Assembly (NCBI RefSeq): GCF_038005985.1
Contig: NZ_JBBOUI010000001.1
Location: forward strand, 3,368,001-3,432,000
Direction of reading: 5' to 3'
Length of the DNA: 64,000 nucleotides
From: Solibacillus sp. FSL R7-0682
GTDB taxonomy: Bacteria > Bacillota > Bacilli > Bacillales_A > Planococcaceae
The notes under the pieces were generated by a model, which worked only from the letters and a program-made list of their open reading frames with translations, was not told the origin of the DNA and searched no databases. The translations under genes were made by a program, and so were the position numbers. Shown in pieces: positions 9,345 through 17,665 of this stretch (position 1 is its first letter; every line of letters starts with the position of its first letter).

Positions 9345-9829
9345 GTTGGTGAAATGGTGTGTTATTTGGGATGGTCGCATGGGATTCGATAATAAATTGG
9401 GGTTATGGGTGACATGGGGATTCGGTGTTGAAATGTGTTGAATCATGGGATTGTACTTGAGACTCAGGTGGGAGCTGGATTGTGAAATAAAGATTGGTGT
9501 ACGACCGGGGCTTGATAATAATCTAGAGTTCCCGATGTCGGTGTTGTGTTTTGTCCATTAACAGCTGTAATTGTTCTCTTAACTCTTGAGTTTTGTCGGA
9601 TTAAATCCTCTGTTGTCGATTAAAAATGCCCTTTTGTCCTATTCTTTTTAAACTTTGGACATTATCCTTTGTTCTTTGGCTATTATCTCCTCTGTTTTGT
9701 CCTTTACTCTGAATATTTTGTCCATTATCTTCCTCTTGTTGCAGCTTTAACTTTCAAAATGTAATTAATCGGCTGCTTTGTGAGCAAATATAGCCAGACA
9801 TCGCCAAAATCTTCACTCGCTTCCCCGTA
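9345..9829. other. Gene-free spacer containing degenerate repeats
   Basis: No credible coding frame on either strand. The left part (9360-9460) is G-rich and repeats CATGGGATT-like words at 9378, 9413 and 9444. The right part is the 21-base periodic array listed separately. Nothing here resembles a promoter for csaB or for the leftward gene at 9933. Confidence 0.6.
9549..9757. repeat. Degenerate tandem array, 21-base period, about 9-10 units
   Basis: Units begin at 9549, 9570, 9591, 9611, 9632, 9653, 9674, 9695 and 9716, with a weak tenth at 9737. Spacing is 21 bases except one unit of 20. The shared core is TTTTGTCCATTATC; best copies are 9549, 9716 and, with TTTGGAC or TTTGGCT variants, 9653 and 9674. 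Frames are broken by the 20-base unit and by stops, so it does not look coding. A T-tract recurs every two helical turns. Confidence 0.75.
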
Positions 9830-9869
9830 AAAAAAAAAACAGCCCAAACGAGTCTATTCGTTTGGGGCT
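9830..9869 (-). terminator. Terminator of the IDEAL-domain gene
   Basis: AGCCCAAACGA (9841-9851) pairs with TCGTTTGGGGCT (9858-9869); read leftward it is followed by a run of ten or more T. Confidence 0.85.
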
Positions 9870-9932
9870 ACTGTGTTGGCTTTATTTGTATTGAGTAAAG
9901 TCGGCACAGGTCTTGGTTAAGACGGGAGACAA

Positions 9933-10412
9933 TCACGATGCATATCCTCCAGTGAATTTTGCTTTTGCGATCATTAAATCATGGAATAATGCTTCGTTGC
10001 GCTCTGCTAAGGCATTATCGATTAAACGGGCTAAATTTTCTTCTTCTAACACACGGACAAGACCTTCCACTTCTTCATTGAACTCGTATGTCACCTCTGA
10101 CTTCACTGGCTTTACATGTGTCGAGACGTTTTCAATAATTGGCATTAAATGCTCATGGACGTTTGATACAAGCAATAATTGATACAATGGTAAGCGTACG
10201 AAGCGATTGCCACGTTGGAAGACAAATACTTCAGATAAGTTTTCAACCTGCATTGTATTTAAATCCACAATCATTTCCTTTCCCTCAATCGGAATGAAGT
10301 GGAAAATTTCTTCGTCCTTCGTAATCGAAAAGTATTGATACGCAAAGACCAAGCGTAATTTTGTCCCTGAAATTTTTGTATAAAATGGTTTCATAAATTG
10401 CACTTGAATCAT
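9933..10412 (-). CDS. IDEAL-domain protein of unknown function
   Basis: 159 residues, soluble, no signal peptide. The C-terminal 35 residues (LARLIDNALAERN and following) match the short IDEAL domain found at the C-terminus of several Bacillales proteins such as YpiB and in ComK-related contexts. The N-terminal 120 residues, beginning MIQVQFMKPFYTK, have no feature I recognise; they are rich in aromatic and beta-branched residues and probably fold as beta-sheet. GGGGAGGAA precedes the ATG at good spacing and a clear terminator follows, so it is a single-gene unit. A role as a protein-protein adaptor would be in line with the domain but is a guess. Confidence 0.75.
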   Translation of the reverse strand: MIQVQFMKPFYTKISGTKLRLVFAYQYFSITKDEEIFHFIPIEGKEMIVDLNTMQVENLSEVFVFQRGNRFVRLPLYQLLLVSNVHEHLMPIIENVSTHVKPVKSEVTYEFNEEVEGLVRVLEEENLARLIDNALAERNEALFHDLMIAKAKFTGGYAS

Positions 10413-10832
10413 TGTAATTCCTCCCCTAATTTAATCTTTTCAGCACTTCCCCTTTAACAACCCAAAAGACCCGTTTCCTTCAGACAGTAACGTTCATTGA
10501 TCATCGAACAGGTGGAACATGCGAACAAGAGCAAATTCCATCAAATCTTATTTGCTTATAGTTTCCCCATACTTTCCCCGTTTCAAACTTCCAAATCAAA
10601 CCACTTTTTATAAGGATGAATTTCCACATTTACGCTATAACCCCTCTGAACAAGAAGTACAATCAACTAACTGTCCCATAATGGTAATAATCCGTGTGTT
10701 AACGTCGAATTATGACTTTCATCTGGCGAGCTTCACGACTTCCTGTTTGTCATCCAAACTCATTATGTTTCGCTTTATATCGTTTCGTATTATAATGAAA
10801 GGAACGACTTTTTTTGATGAGGAGGGCTGACG
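10413..10832. other. Divergent intergenic region, IDEAL gene / ywqB
   Basis: 420 bases holding the promoters of both flanking genes. TATAAT at 10791-10796 lies 22 bases before the GAGGAGGG ribosome-binding site of ywqB and is its likely -10; the -35 is poor. GAAC is repeated three times at 9-10 base steps around 10505-10530. A 103-codon rightward frame inside it (10519-10830) has no Shine-Dalgarno and atypical composition, and I do not accept it. Confidence 0.5.
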
Positions 10833-12407
10833 ATGAGCTTTACGTTTGTTGAGGTAAGCCGCATCCACCAGGAATTTATAGGAAATACTTTAAATACATT
10901 TGAACAACAACTACATCCTTCTTCTAAAGAGGATTCGGAGCTTGTGACACGCGCGATGTTTTCTGTGCGAAATCAAGCGGTGAAATTGCACAATTATTCG
11001 GCATTTAATCAAACGTTAACGTGTCAAATTCAAGATGTACGTATTGCGGAAGTGGTGATTCAATTCCCACGTAAACATATTAGCTGTAGCTGTCCGCAAA
11101 AAAATATTTGTCGACATCAGCTGGCGGTGATTTTTAAGCTTTCGCAATATTTCATTTCGCTACAGGAATGGGCAACGAAATGGCGTTCAAAAAAGACTAT
11201 TCCCTTACAAACATTAGCGGCGCAGCGTAGTCCTGAAAACTGGCAACGAATGGCGGATGAAGTATTAAATTATACATTTAAGGATAAGCGTCCCATTGAA
11301 AGCTTTTTATTACCTTCGCTTGTCGATAATTCAAGATTAAAACTTCAGCGTCAACGCCCGTTTGAACGGGAATGGCAAAGTTTGTTTGATTTATTTATGG
11401 AAGTGGCTATGCTGAAACGGCTTTATGAGCATGCTATTGAAACAAATATGTCGCTCGATAATAATTATTTTGGCTTCTATTTAGACAATACATTCGACCG
11501 AATGTGGCAAGCGCTTGATGAAATTGTTGGAAAGCCGCGCCTCTTTGCAGCAGAGCCGTTTTTTGATGCATTGCAGGAAAATGTTCGGGCAGTAGCAATA
11601 ATGGAAAAAGGTGCCCCACATCATCGATTTATGTTTTACTTAAAGTTTTGGTCAATGCTTTTTACGGATACGAAGCGAATGGCAAAGGAGCTTATAACTA
11701 TTGATGCCATTCATTCGTTACAATCAGATATTGATTTAACGACATTAAAGATGATTTTTTATATTCTACTTGATACAACAGCTTCGCTGACACAAGCAGT
11801 GGAAGAAATACAATTAGACAATTTAGAAGCATTTATAGTACTTGCTCAGTTTGCGCTTGATCAGGATAAAACAAGCTATGGAGAGCTGATTTTAAAGAAG
11901 GCTTTACCTCTCATACAGCCATATATTCAAAATTATTTAACACCGGTTCGCCGTCAGAAGTTTACGCGTCTACTAAATCAAATTTATGGTCAAATTGCCT
12001 TATCTGAAGACGAGGAACTAGCACTGTATGCGTCTTTCGGTAAATATGGCATTGATTCCTTTTCTGACTATTTACTGCGAAATAAGCGCTATACAGATTG
12101 GGTGGCATTACACCAGTTGCATCCTTCCTCCATCTCCTATTTGGATCAAAGTGGATTGAAGGAAGTCGTGGCAAATGCGCCAGAAGCAACATTACCGCTA
12201 TATCATTTTTATGCGATGGATGAAATACAGCAAAAGTCGCGTCAAAATTATAAACAGGCGGTACGTATTTGGCGTGCAATGAAGTCGGCTTCGAAAAAAG
12301 CTGGTAAATTGGACTATTTCACGTCATATATAGAAACCGTACAGCAGCAATATAAACGACTACGTGCCTTACAGGAAGAAATTAATAAAAGCAATTTATT
12401 TGTGTAA
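10833..12407 (+). CDS. ywqB: SWIM zinc-finger protein, partner of SNF2 helicase
   Basis: 524 residues. A SWIM zinc-binding motif CxCx5CxH is formed by Cys85, Cys87, Cys93 and His95, inside FPRKHISCSCPQ. The rest is helical with no enzymatic motif I know. SWIM domains bind DNA or protein. In B. subtilis ywqB neighbours ywqA, and here the same pair is kept, 59 bases apart on one transcript. GAGGAGGG stands seven bases before the ATG. The likely job is to work with the SNF2 ATPase on DNA or stalled protein-DNA complexes, but no function is established for this pair that I can name. Confidence 0.85.
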   Translation: MSFTFVEVSRIHQEFIGNTLNTFEQQLHPSSKEDSELVTRAMFSVRNQAVKLHNYSAFNQTLTCQIQDVRIAEVVIQFPRKHISCSCPQKNICRHQLAVIFKLSQYFISLQEWATKWRSKKTIPLQTLAAQRSPENWQRMADEVLNYTFKDKRPIESFLLPSLVDNSRLKLQRQRPFEREWQSLFDLFMEVAMLKRLYEHAIETNMSLDNNYFGFYLDNTFDRMWQALDEIVGKPRLFAAEPFFDALQENVRAVAIMEKGAPHHRFMFYLKFWSMLFTDTKRMAKELITIDAIHSLQSDIDLTTLKMIFYILLDTTASLTQAVEEIQLDNLEAFIVLAQFALDQDKTSYGELILKKALPLIQPYIQNYLTPVRRQKFTRLLNQIYGQIALSEDEELALYASFGKYGIDSFSDYLLRNKRYTDWVALHQLHPSSISYLDQSGLKEVVANAPEATLPLYHFYAMDEIQQKSRQNYKQAVRIWRAMKSASKKAGKLDYFTSYIETVQQQYKRLRALQEEINKSNLFV

Positions 12408-12431
12408 TACAAAAATATCATTCATGCAAAT

Positions 12432-12466
12432 GGAGGTGAAATTGCGTTACTTGACGCAACTTTAGG
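12432..12466 (+). promoter_or_regulatory. Structured ribosome-binding region of ywqA
   Basis: The only strong Shine-Dalgarno before ywqA is GGAGGTGA at 12432-12439, 28 bases from the ATG. Between them TTGCGT (12442-12447) and ACGCAA (12454-12459) form a perfect hairpin with a six-base loop. Folding it shortens the gap to about ten unpaired bases. An in-frame stop (TGA, 12452-12454) rules out a start upstream. Confidence 0.65.
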
Positions 12467-15220
12467 ATGCACACTTTACTAAATACAAAATCCCCTTTTT
12501 TAAAAATTATTCGCGTCAAAATTTCTGAATTACGTCCGGGTTACTATCGCCTAACAGCTTATAACAGCAATGATTTAATCATTCCCACTGCAAGCTGGAC
12601 CCCGACGTTATTTTTTAATTATGAGCCAAATTTTTATGGATTGACGACGTCATTAGAAGAGCGCGATTTAATACTTTCTAGTGCAGAGCTAATGGACGTG
12701 CTGTCTCCTACTTTTAAACATCCATTTCTTGACTTTGAAGCGATGGATGCTGGGACAAATCAAGCGTTTCATGCGATCCAACAAGCATTGCCTGCATGGA
12801 ATTCCTCTTCTTTATGGCAGCACGCTCACATTTCAGAAGATCACTTTACCTTTGAGCAACCGCTATTACAGCATGCCGTCGAACAAAAACTCGCAGCTGC
12901 TGGACTTACAATAGAGGAAGCGCTCTCTCTCGTACCGTATTTTCAAAACGGTGGCTGGCCTATGCAAACATCACATTCATTTGATGGTGTTAAACTATCC
13001 TTCCGTTTAAGTGAGCCAGAGGAAGATAAAGAGCACTGGATATTAGAAACCGTTTTAACGGGTGCAGGGTCCGTTAAGCACTGGACACCGGCCGCAAATA
13101 AACGAAAATTGCCAATTGTAGAAGCATTACCGAAAAAGTGGTTTACGATTGCACACGATATTGAGCAAGTGCAACTTCAAATGATGGATTTAATTCAATT
13201 AGATGCTAGTGCCTCGAACTTTATTCGTGTGGAATTTTCAGACGCACAAGTGCGAGAATTTTTACGTCAAGATTTGGCGAAATTACAAGCAATGGGCTTC
13301 GACGTTATCCTACCCGCTTGGCTAAAAGAGTTAAAGCAGTCGAAAATGCGCGTACGCGTAAGTGCAAACAATCAATCTTCGCGAAGTGTGGCAGGTATGG
13401 ATGATATTTTGACATTCAAATGGCAGTTTTCAATGAATGGTGAGGAAATTTCTGCAGAGCAATTTCGAAAGCTTGTTGAGGAAAAGCGTGAATTTGTACG
13501 TGTTGGGGCTGAGTGGTTCCGAATTGATGCGGATTGGCTAAATGAAATGCGTGAGCTCATGGATCAAGCCGATGAAGAAAATTGGACTGTACGTGATCTA
13601 TTATTCCGTGAGCTACCAGAGACATTATCGGTTCCTTACGAGGATGATGATTTGGATGACGCTGAGCGTGATGATCCGTTATTTGCCTTTGAAATGCAGC
13701 AATCTCTTGCTGCTTATGTCGAACAGCTACAAAACAAAAAGGGGCTGCCTCCTGTAAGTGTACCGACAAAGCTCCATGCCCAGCTACGCCCTTATCAACA
13801 AGAGGGCTTTGAATGGCTCGTATTTATGCGGGAGCAAAAGTTTGGTGCTTGTTTAGCCGACGATATGGGGCTTGGCAAAACGATTCAGCTCATTACGTAT
13901 ATACTGCATACTGTTCAAACATTACAAGAACAGAAGCCTTCACTTATTGTATGCCCAACATCGGTAGTCGGTAACTGGCAAAAGGAATTATTGCGCTTCG
14001 CTCCCGATTTAGAAGTGTACACGCATTACGGTGCACGTCGTTTAAAAGGTGAAGAATTAACTAATTATTTATCAACAAAACGTCCTCACATTGTGCTATC
14101 AACCTATGGGACTGTAACACAGGATGCTGATGATTTACAACCGGTTGAATGGTCAACCATTGCTCTAGATGAGGCGCAAAACATTAAAAATATGCAAACG
14201 ATGCAGTCGCGTGCCATTCGTAAACTGAATGGTATTCACCATATCGCGCTAACCGGGACCCCGGTAGAAAACCGTCTATCCGAGCTTTGGGCGATTTTTG
14301 ACTTTATTCATAAAGGCTATTTAGGAAGCTTTGGTAAGTTTTCAGAGCAGTATATTTTTCCGATTGAGCGCGATGAATCCGAATCGCATAAGCGTATATT
14401 GCGTATGAAAATTCGTCCGTTTTTATTACGTCGTTCAAAGCGTGATCCGGAATTACAGCTGAATTTGCCTGATAAACAAGAGTCTCAAGAATACTGTGCA
14501 CTTACGACCGAGCAGGCCGCATTATATGAAGGCTATATTCAAGATACGTTGTCTCAACTTGAGGAAATTTCCGGCTTCGAGAAAAAGGGTAAAATTTTAA
14601 AAATGCTCAATAAATTGAAACAGCTATGTAATCATCCGGCGCTTTATTTAAAAGAACCATTCGACGATGCGCAATCAATGATGAATCGTTCTGTAAAATT
14701 AAAGCGTATTCTTGAAATTACGAAGGAAATTATTAATAATGGTGAACAATGTCTAATTTTCACACAGTATATCGGAATGGGCAAGTTAATTCAGCATTGT
14801 TTGGCTGAACTATATGATGTGGATGCACCATTCTTAACGGGGAGTATGCCAAAACAACAGCGAGATCGCTTAGTCGATGCTTTTCAGGCTGGCGAGTTCC
14901 CTGTATTCCTCTTGTCGCTTAAGGCGGGCGGAACTGGACTTAATTTAACGGCAGCCAACCATGTACTTCATGCCGATCGTTGGTGGAATCCTGCAGTGGA
15001 AAACCAGGCAACAGACAGGGCTTATCGTATCGGACAAACACAATTTGTTCAAGTGCATAAGTTTATAACGATTGGAACGGTCGAGGAAAAAATTGATAAA
15101 ATGATTACTTTGAAATCTGCATTATCTGAGGAACTCATTCAATCAAGTAAATGGTTGACTGAATTAGATGATACAGAACTAATGGATTTGATGCTGCTTG
15201 ATACGGCGAAGATCAAATAA
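12467..15220 (+). CDS. ywqA: SNF2-family DEAD/DEAH-box helicase
   Basis: 917-residue DNA-dependent ATPase. The N-terminal 430 residues are the bacterial SNF2-associated region. The ATPase core begins at about 440: motif I DDMGLGKT (about 464-471), motif II DEAQ (about 566-569), motif III LTGTP, then the C-terminal helicase half with FTQYIGMG, SLKAGGTGLN and motif VI DRAYRIGQ (about 850-857). All catalytic motifs look intact. The start is fixed by an upstream in-frame stop. It is cotranscribed with the SWIM protein and closed by a strong terminator at 15231-15267. SNF2 proteins translocate on double-stranded DNA to move or strip proteins; the bacterial target is not known. Confidence 0.93.
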   Translation: MHTLLNTKSPFLKIIRVKISELRPGYYRLTAYNSNDLIIPTASWTPTLFFNYEPNFYGLTTSLEERDLILSSAELMDVLSPTFKHPFLDFEAMDAGTNQAFHAIQQALPAWNSSSLWQHAHISEDHFTFEQPLLQHAVEQKLAAAGLTIEEALSLVPYFQNGGWPMQTSHSFDGVKLSFRLSEPEEDKEHWILETVLTGAGSVKHWTPAANKRKLPIVEALPKKWFTIAHDIEQVQLQMMDLIQLDASASNFIRVEFSDAQVREFLRQDLAKLQAMGFDVILPAWLKELKQSKMRVRVSANNQSSRSVAGMDDILTFKWQFSMNGEEISAEQFRKLVEEKREFVRVGAEWFRIDADWLNEMRELMDQADEENWTVRDLLFRELPETLSVPYEDDDLDDAERDDPLFAFEMQQSLAAYVEQLQNKKGLPPVSVPTKLHAQLRPYQQEGFEWLVFMREQKFGACLADDMGLGKTIQLITYILHTVQTLQEQKPSLIVCPTSVVGNWQKELLRFAPDLEVYTHYGARRLKGEELTNYLSTKRPHIVLSTYGTVTQDADDLQPVEWSTIALDEAQNIKNMQTMQSRAIRKLNGIHHIALTGTPVENRLSELWAIFDFIHKGYLGSFGKFSEQYIFPIERDESESHKRILRMKIRPFLLRRSKRDPELQLNLPDKQESQEYCALTTEQAALYEGYIQDTLSQLEEISGFEKKGKILKMLNKLKQLCNHPALYLKEPFDDAQSMMNRSVKLKRILEITKEIINNGEQCLIFTQYIGMGKLIQHCLAELYDVDAPFLTGSMPKQQRDRLVDAFQAGEFPVFLLSLKAGGTGLNLTAANHVLHADRWWNPAVENQATDRAYRIGQTQFVQVHKFITIGTVEEKIDKMITLKSALSEELIQSSKWLTELDDTELMDLMLLDTAKIK

Positions 15221-15230
15221 TGTAAAAAAG

Positions 15231-15267
15231 AAGAGTCTACTTTAACGCCATGAAGTAGACTCTTTTT
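15231..15267. terminator. Bidirectional terminator, ywqA / ssbB
   Basis: Perfect 12-bp stem AAGAGTCTACTT (15231-15242) with AAGTAGACTCTT (15253-15264), T-run on both strands. Confidence 0.9.
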
Positions 15268-15308
15268 GCTTACTTCATCACTACTATATTCAATTGTGTT
15301 GGATTGGG

Positions 15309-15340
15309 TTTGCTTTACGCGCTCGAATTCGTAAAGCAAA
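15309..15340. repeat. Perfect 11-bp inverted repeat
   Basis: TTTGCTTTACG (15309-15319) and CGTAAAGCAAA (15330-15340) flank a ten-base loop, downstream of ssbB. There is no T-run, so it is not a plain terminator; it may protect the ssbB 3' end or be a protein site. Confidence 0.5.
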
Positions 15341-15455
15341 GAAAATGAATGGTTCCTACTGCGCGGTCAAACAGCAGATTTTTCACTTCACCTCCAGGAT
15401 TCGATTAGTTAAGTGGGGGATTTGCTTTGTATGAATTGACTACTTGCTAAAACAG

Positions 15456-15869
15456 TTACACCTGTACGAGTGGCAGTGGATCCTCAACTTCGGGTAGCAT
15501 AAAATCTACTGGTATTGGTTTTTCCTGCTCAATGCGATCGACTACACCTGGAGATTTTAATGCATAAAATCGGACATCCTCTATAACAATTTCCGTTGTA
15601 TATACCTTTTGGTTGTCTCGATTTAAGTACGAACGAGTTTGAATTCGACCATTTACGCCAACTAAGGATCCTTTCCCGCAATATTTGACGATATGCTCTG
15701 CCATTTTCCCATTAGCTACGCAAAAAATGAAATCCGCATCAATGGTTCCTTGGCTATTTTTAAAGCTACGATTAATCGCAAGGACAAAGTTTGTATGATG
15801 CCGTTCCTCTGACAGCTGCTTCAGTACTGGGTCCTTTGTAATTCTACCGACGAGTCCGACTTGGTTCAT
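15456..15869 (-). CDS. ssbB: Single-stranded DNA-binding protein, SsbB type
   Basis: 137-residue OB-fold protein. Residues 1-105 carry the SSB core: MNQVGLVGRITKDP, NFVLAINRSFKN, ADFIFCVANGK and VGVNGRIQTRSY. The C-terminus ends in EVEDPLPLVQV and lacks the DDDLPF-type acidic tip of the replicative SSB. That, its size and its position beside ywpF identify the B. subtilis YwpH/SsbB lineage, which protects incoming DNA during transformation. AGGGAGGT lies seven bases before the ATG. The gene diverges from ywpF across 257 bases containing ComK-like A/T boxes (see findings). Competence in this organism is not shown. Confidence 0.88.
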   Translation of the reverse strand: MNQVGLVGRITKDPVLKQLSEERHHTNFVLAINRSFKNSQGTIDADFIFCVANGKMAEHIVKYCGKGSLVGVNGRIQTRSYLNRDNQKVYTTEIVIEDVRFYALKSPGVVDRIEQEKPIPVDFMLPEVEDPLPLVQV

Positions 15870-15933
15870 TGCTCTACCTCCCTTCTTTTTGAGATGACTT
15901 CATCATAATCGAGGGAGTTTTATTTTAGCAAAA

Positions 15934-15964
15934 GCCGAAAAATGACTAATCGGGACTTTTCGGC
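15934..15964. repeat. Perfect 8-bp inverted repeat in ssbB/ywpF control region
   Basis: GCCGAAAA (15934-15941) and TTTTCGGC (15957-15964), 15-base loop, between the divergent genes ssbB and ywpF. Possible operator or hairpin. Confidence 0.5.
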
Positions 15965-16126
15965 ATTAAAAAATGATTTTCCGCAGATTTTTTATAAAAG
16001 TCAATTTATGTATAAATTATGCAACAAGGCTGGTTTTATGTCGAAAACTTGCTGTGGCATTTTAACAGTTTCGCTATTTTACTATGTTATACTTAAGAAT
16101 AAGAATGGTGCGGGGGTGCAATAAAT

Positions 16127-16594
16127 TTGAAAACCTTTAAAATGCTTTCTTTTGATTTATTTTTAGATGGAGAAAATAAAAATTTCCCTTTAATCGATGG
16201 CATTATTATTAATCAGGAAAATAGCCATCAAACTTGGGTTTTAGAAGTCTACACAGCATCTGAATACCGTGAAGTTTTTAATGATTATATTGTCTCTGGA
16301 GAATTACTTGAGGCGCGAGCGGTCATTTCTTTACCTGACAATGAGCCGGCTCCCTTTTCTGTTGTCGTCCACTCTTTGACGGATATCGGTGACAAGATTT
16401 CGGTTCTCTTAAAAGGGCGTTTGAAGGCACAACGTAAAAAATATGCTGAGCAATTGCTATCTAACTTACTCAAAAATGGCTTGCGTAATGATGAATTGCT
16501 TGAAGCTTTTGAAAAGGGTATGCGGGAGCGCCCATCCTTAAAAGAACGTAATGAAAAGCTTGAAAATTTACAAGGTAGCGACAAATTAACGTGA
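16127..16594 (+). CDS. ywpF: YwpF-like protein
   Basis: 155 residues matching the YwpF family of Bacillales: MKTFKMLSFDLF at the N-terminus, a mixed alpha/beta body, and a charged helical C-terminus from about residue 100. Function unknown; YwpF has been linked to virulence traits in staphylococci, but I cannot infer a mechanism from sequence. The start is TTG 16127, supported by GGGGGTG eight bases upstream; the next ATG is five codons on and too far from that site. Placed as in B. subtilis next to ssbB. A terminator follows at 16651. Confidence 0.85.
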   Translation: MKTFKMLSFDLFLDGENKNFPLIDGIIINQENSHQTWVLEVYTASEYREVFNDYIVSGELLEARAVISLPDNEPAPFSVVVHSLTDIGDKISVLLKGRLKAQRKKYAEQLLSNLLKNGLRNDELLEAFEKGMRERPSLKERNEKLENLQGSDKLT

Positions 16595-16650
16595 AACGGT
16601 GGAATGGAACTCACCCTTTCACTGTATAATTTGTCCTTTTTCTTTTATAG

Positions 16651-16696
16651 AAAAAAGGAGCGAACTCAAAACAAGTTTTGTGTTTGCTCCTTTTCT
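16651..16696. terminator. Bidirectional terminator, ywpF / lipoprotein gene
   Basis: AAAAGGAGC (from 16653) pairs with GCTCCTTTT (16686-16694); additional inner pairing of CAAAAC/GTTTTG; T-runs on both strands. Confidence 0.8.
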
Positions 16697-16700
16697 CATA

Positions 16701-17069
16701 TTAATGGTTATCTACATTATCTTTATCATTTCGATCTTTTTTGTCCTCGATAATGTCTTCTGTGTTAACGGACGGAGCACCTGGAGCGGTTACACCATTA
16801 TCAACATTTGGCCCACTTGTACCATTTGGTCTGTTGAGGTCGTTGTTAATTGTCCCCTCATTTATTTGACCATTTCCATTACGAGGCGCATTCGGATCTA
16901 CCGCATCAATTGTGTCATCGACTGCATCACGTGTGTCATCCATGACATCATTCACACCATTTTCTACATCTCGTACTGGTGTGGCAGCATTATCTTTGTT
17001 GTCATTCCAGTTACACCCTGCTAATAACGAAAGTGATAAGATGGCAACAAAAAGCGTTGATTTCTTCAT
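16701..17069 (-). CDS. Small acidic asparagine/aspartate-rich lipoprotein
   Basis: 122 residues from ATG 17069; the frame extends 15 codons upstream but GGAGGG is seven bases before 17069 and the signal sequence begins there. MKKSTLFVAIL is followed by the lipobox LAGC, so Cys19 should be lipidated and the protein anchored outside the membrane. The mature part is low-complexity, with repeated DAVDD/DTIDAV and Asn-Gly-rich segments, and looks intrinsically disordered. No family recognised. A spacer or spore-coat-like role is conceivable but unsupported. Confidence 0.8.
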   Translation of the reverse strand: MKKSTLFVAILSLSLLAGCNWNDNKDNAATPVRDVENGVNDVMDDTRDAVDDTIDAVDPNAPRNGNGQINEGTINNDLNRPNGTSGPNVDNGVTAPGAPSVNTEDIIEDKKDRNDKDNVDNH

Positions 17070-17171
17070 AAAAAAATCCCTCCTTTCAGATATGCGATCA
17101 AAGTCAATCACCAAAAGTGATCGTACATAGATTGCCCGGGAAAGGAAGGATCTATCCTAAATAAAAATGTG

Positions 17172-17555
17172 TTATTTTAATTTATCTTTTAAGAGTTGTT
17201 CAACATAAGCGGCTTCTGCTTTGCAATCAAATTGGTAGTTTGTACCTAACTTTTTTTGCAGCTTTGCGATTTCTTTCTTTTGCTTTTCTGTTGGCTCTTC
17301 ATTTAAAATTTTTGAAATGACCTCATCAATTTTTTTGGCAATTTCTTCATGGAACTCAGTGCTCAATAAAACATCTTGAGGTACTTTATCGATCCAAGCA
17401 GCATTATCTTTGAAATAACTTTGCCAGCTCGCCATAAAATCTTCCATAGAGAATTTAGTCTCATCCCAACCAATGCTCGCTAAATACGCTTCAAACGATG
17501 TCGAGATTGATCGTGTAATACTAATTTTTACGCCTGAAGACAGTTGTTTATACAT
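17172..17555 (-). CDS. Conserved-looking hypothetical protein, 127 residues
   Basis: Predicted helical cytosolic protein, lysine and glutamate rich, with a coiled-coil-like C-terminal third (EKQKKEIAKLQKKLG). No motif recognised. AGGAGGT lies ten bases before the ATG, codon use matches its neighbours and there is no overlap with other genes, so I take it as real. It stands alone between the lipoprotein gene and fabZ, in the same direction. No function can be assigned. Confidence 0.75.
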   Translation of the reverse strand: MYKQLSSGVKISITRSISTSFEAYLASIGWDETKFSMEDFMASWQSYFKDNAAWIDKVPQDVLLSTEFHEEIAKKIDEVISKILNEEPTEKQKKEIAKLQKKLGTNYQFDCKAEAAYVEQLLKDKLK

Positions 17556-17665
17556 CTATTTTAGAACCTCCTACGTTTAAAGCCAAACTTCGCTCATTGT
17601 TCCTAGACAAAGATTTTATTCAACCTTTATATTTTATAATCTTTACGATAGAATTGCAAATCAGG

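Noticed and set aside
9540-9760. 21-base array as a CRISPR
   Set aside because: There are no distinct spacers; units are directly adjacent, degenerate and without cas genes nearby.
9540-9760. 21-base array as a seven-residue peptide repeat
   Set aside because: One 20-base unit and in-frame stops break the reading frame on the leftward strand.
10500-10535. Triple GAAC words as a LexA/SOS box
   Set aside because: The motif CGAAC-N4-GTTCG is not formed; the repeats are direct, not inverted.
10519-10830. 103-codon rightward frame before ywqB
   Set aside because: No Shine-Dalgarno at its start, odd composition, no family, and it covers the likely ywqB promoter.
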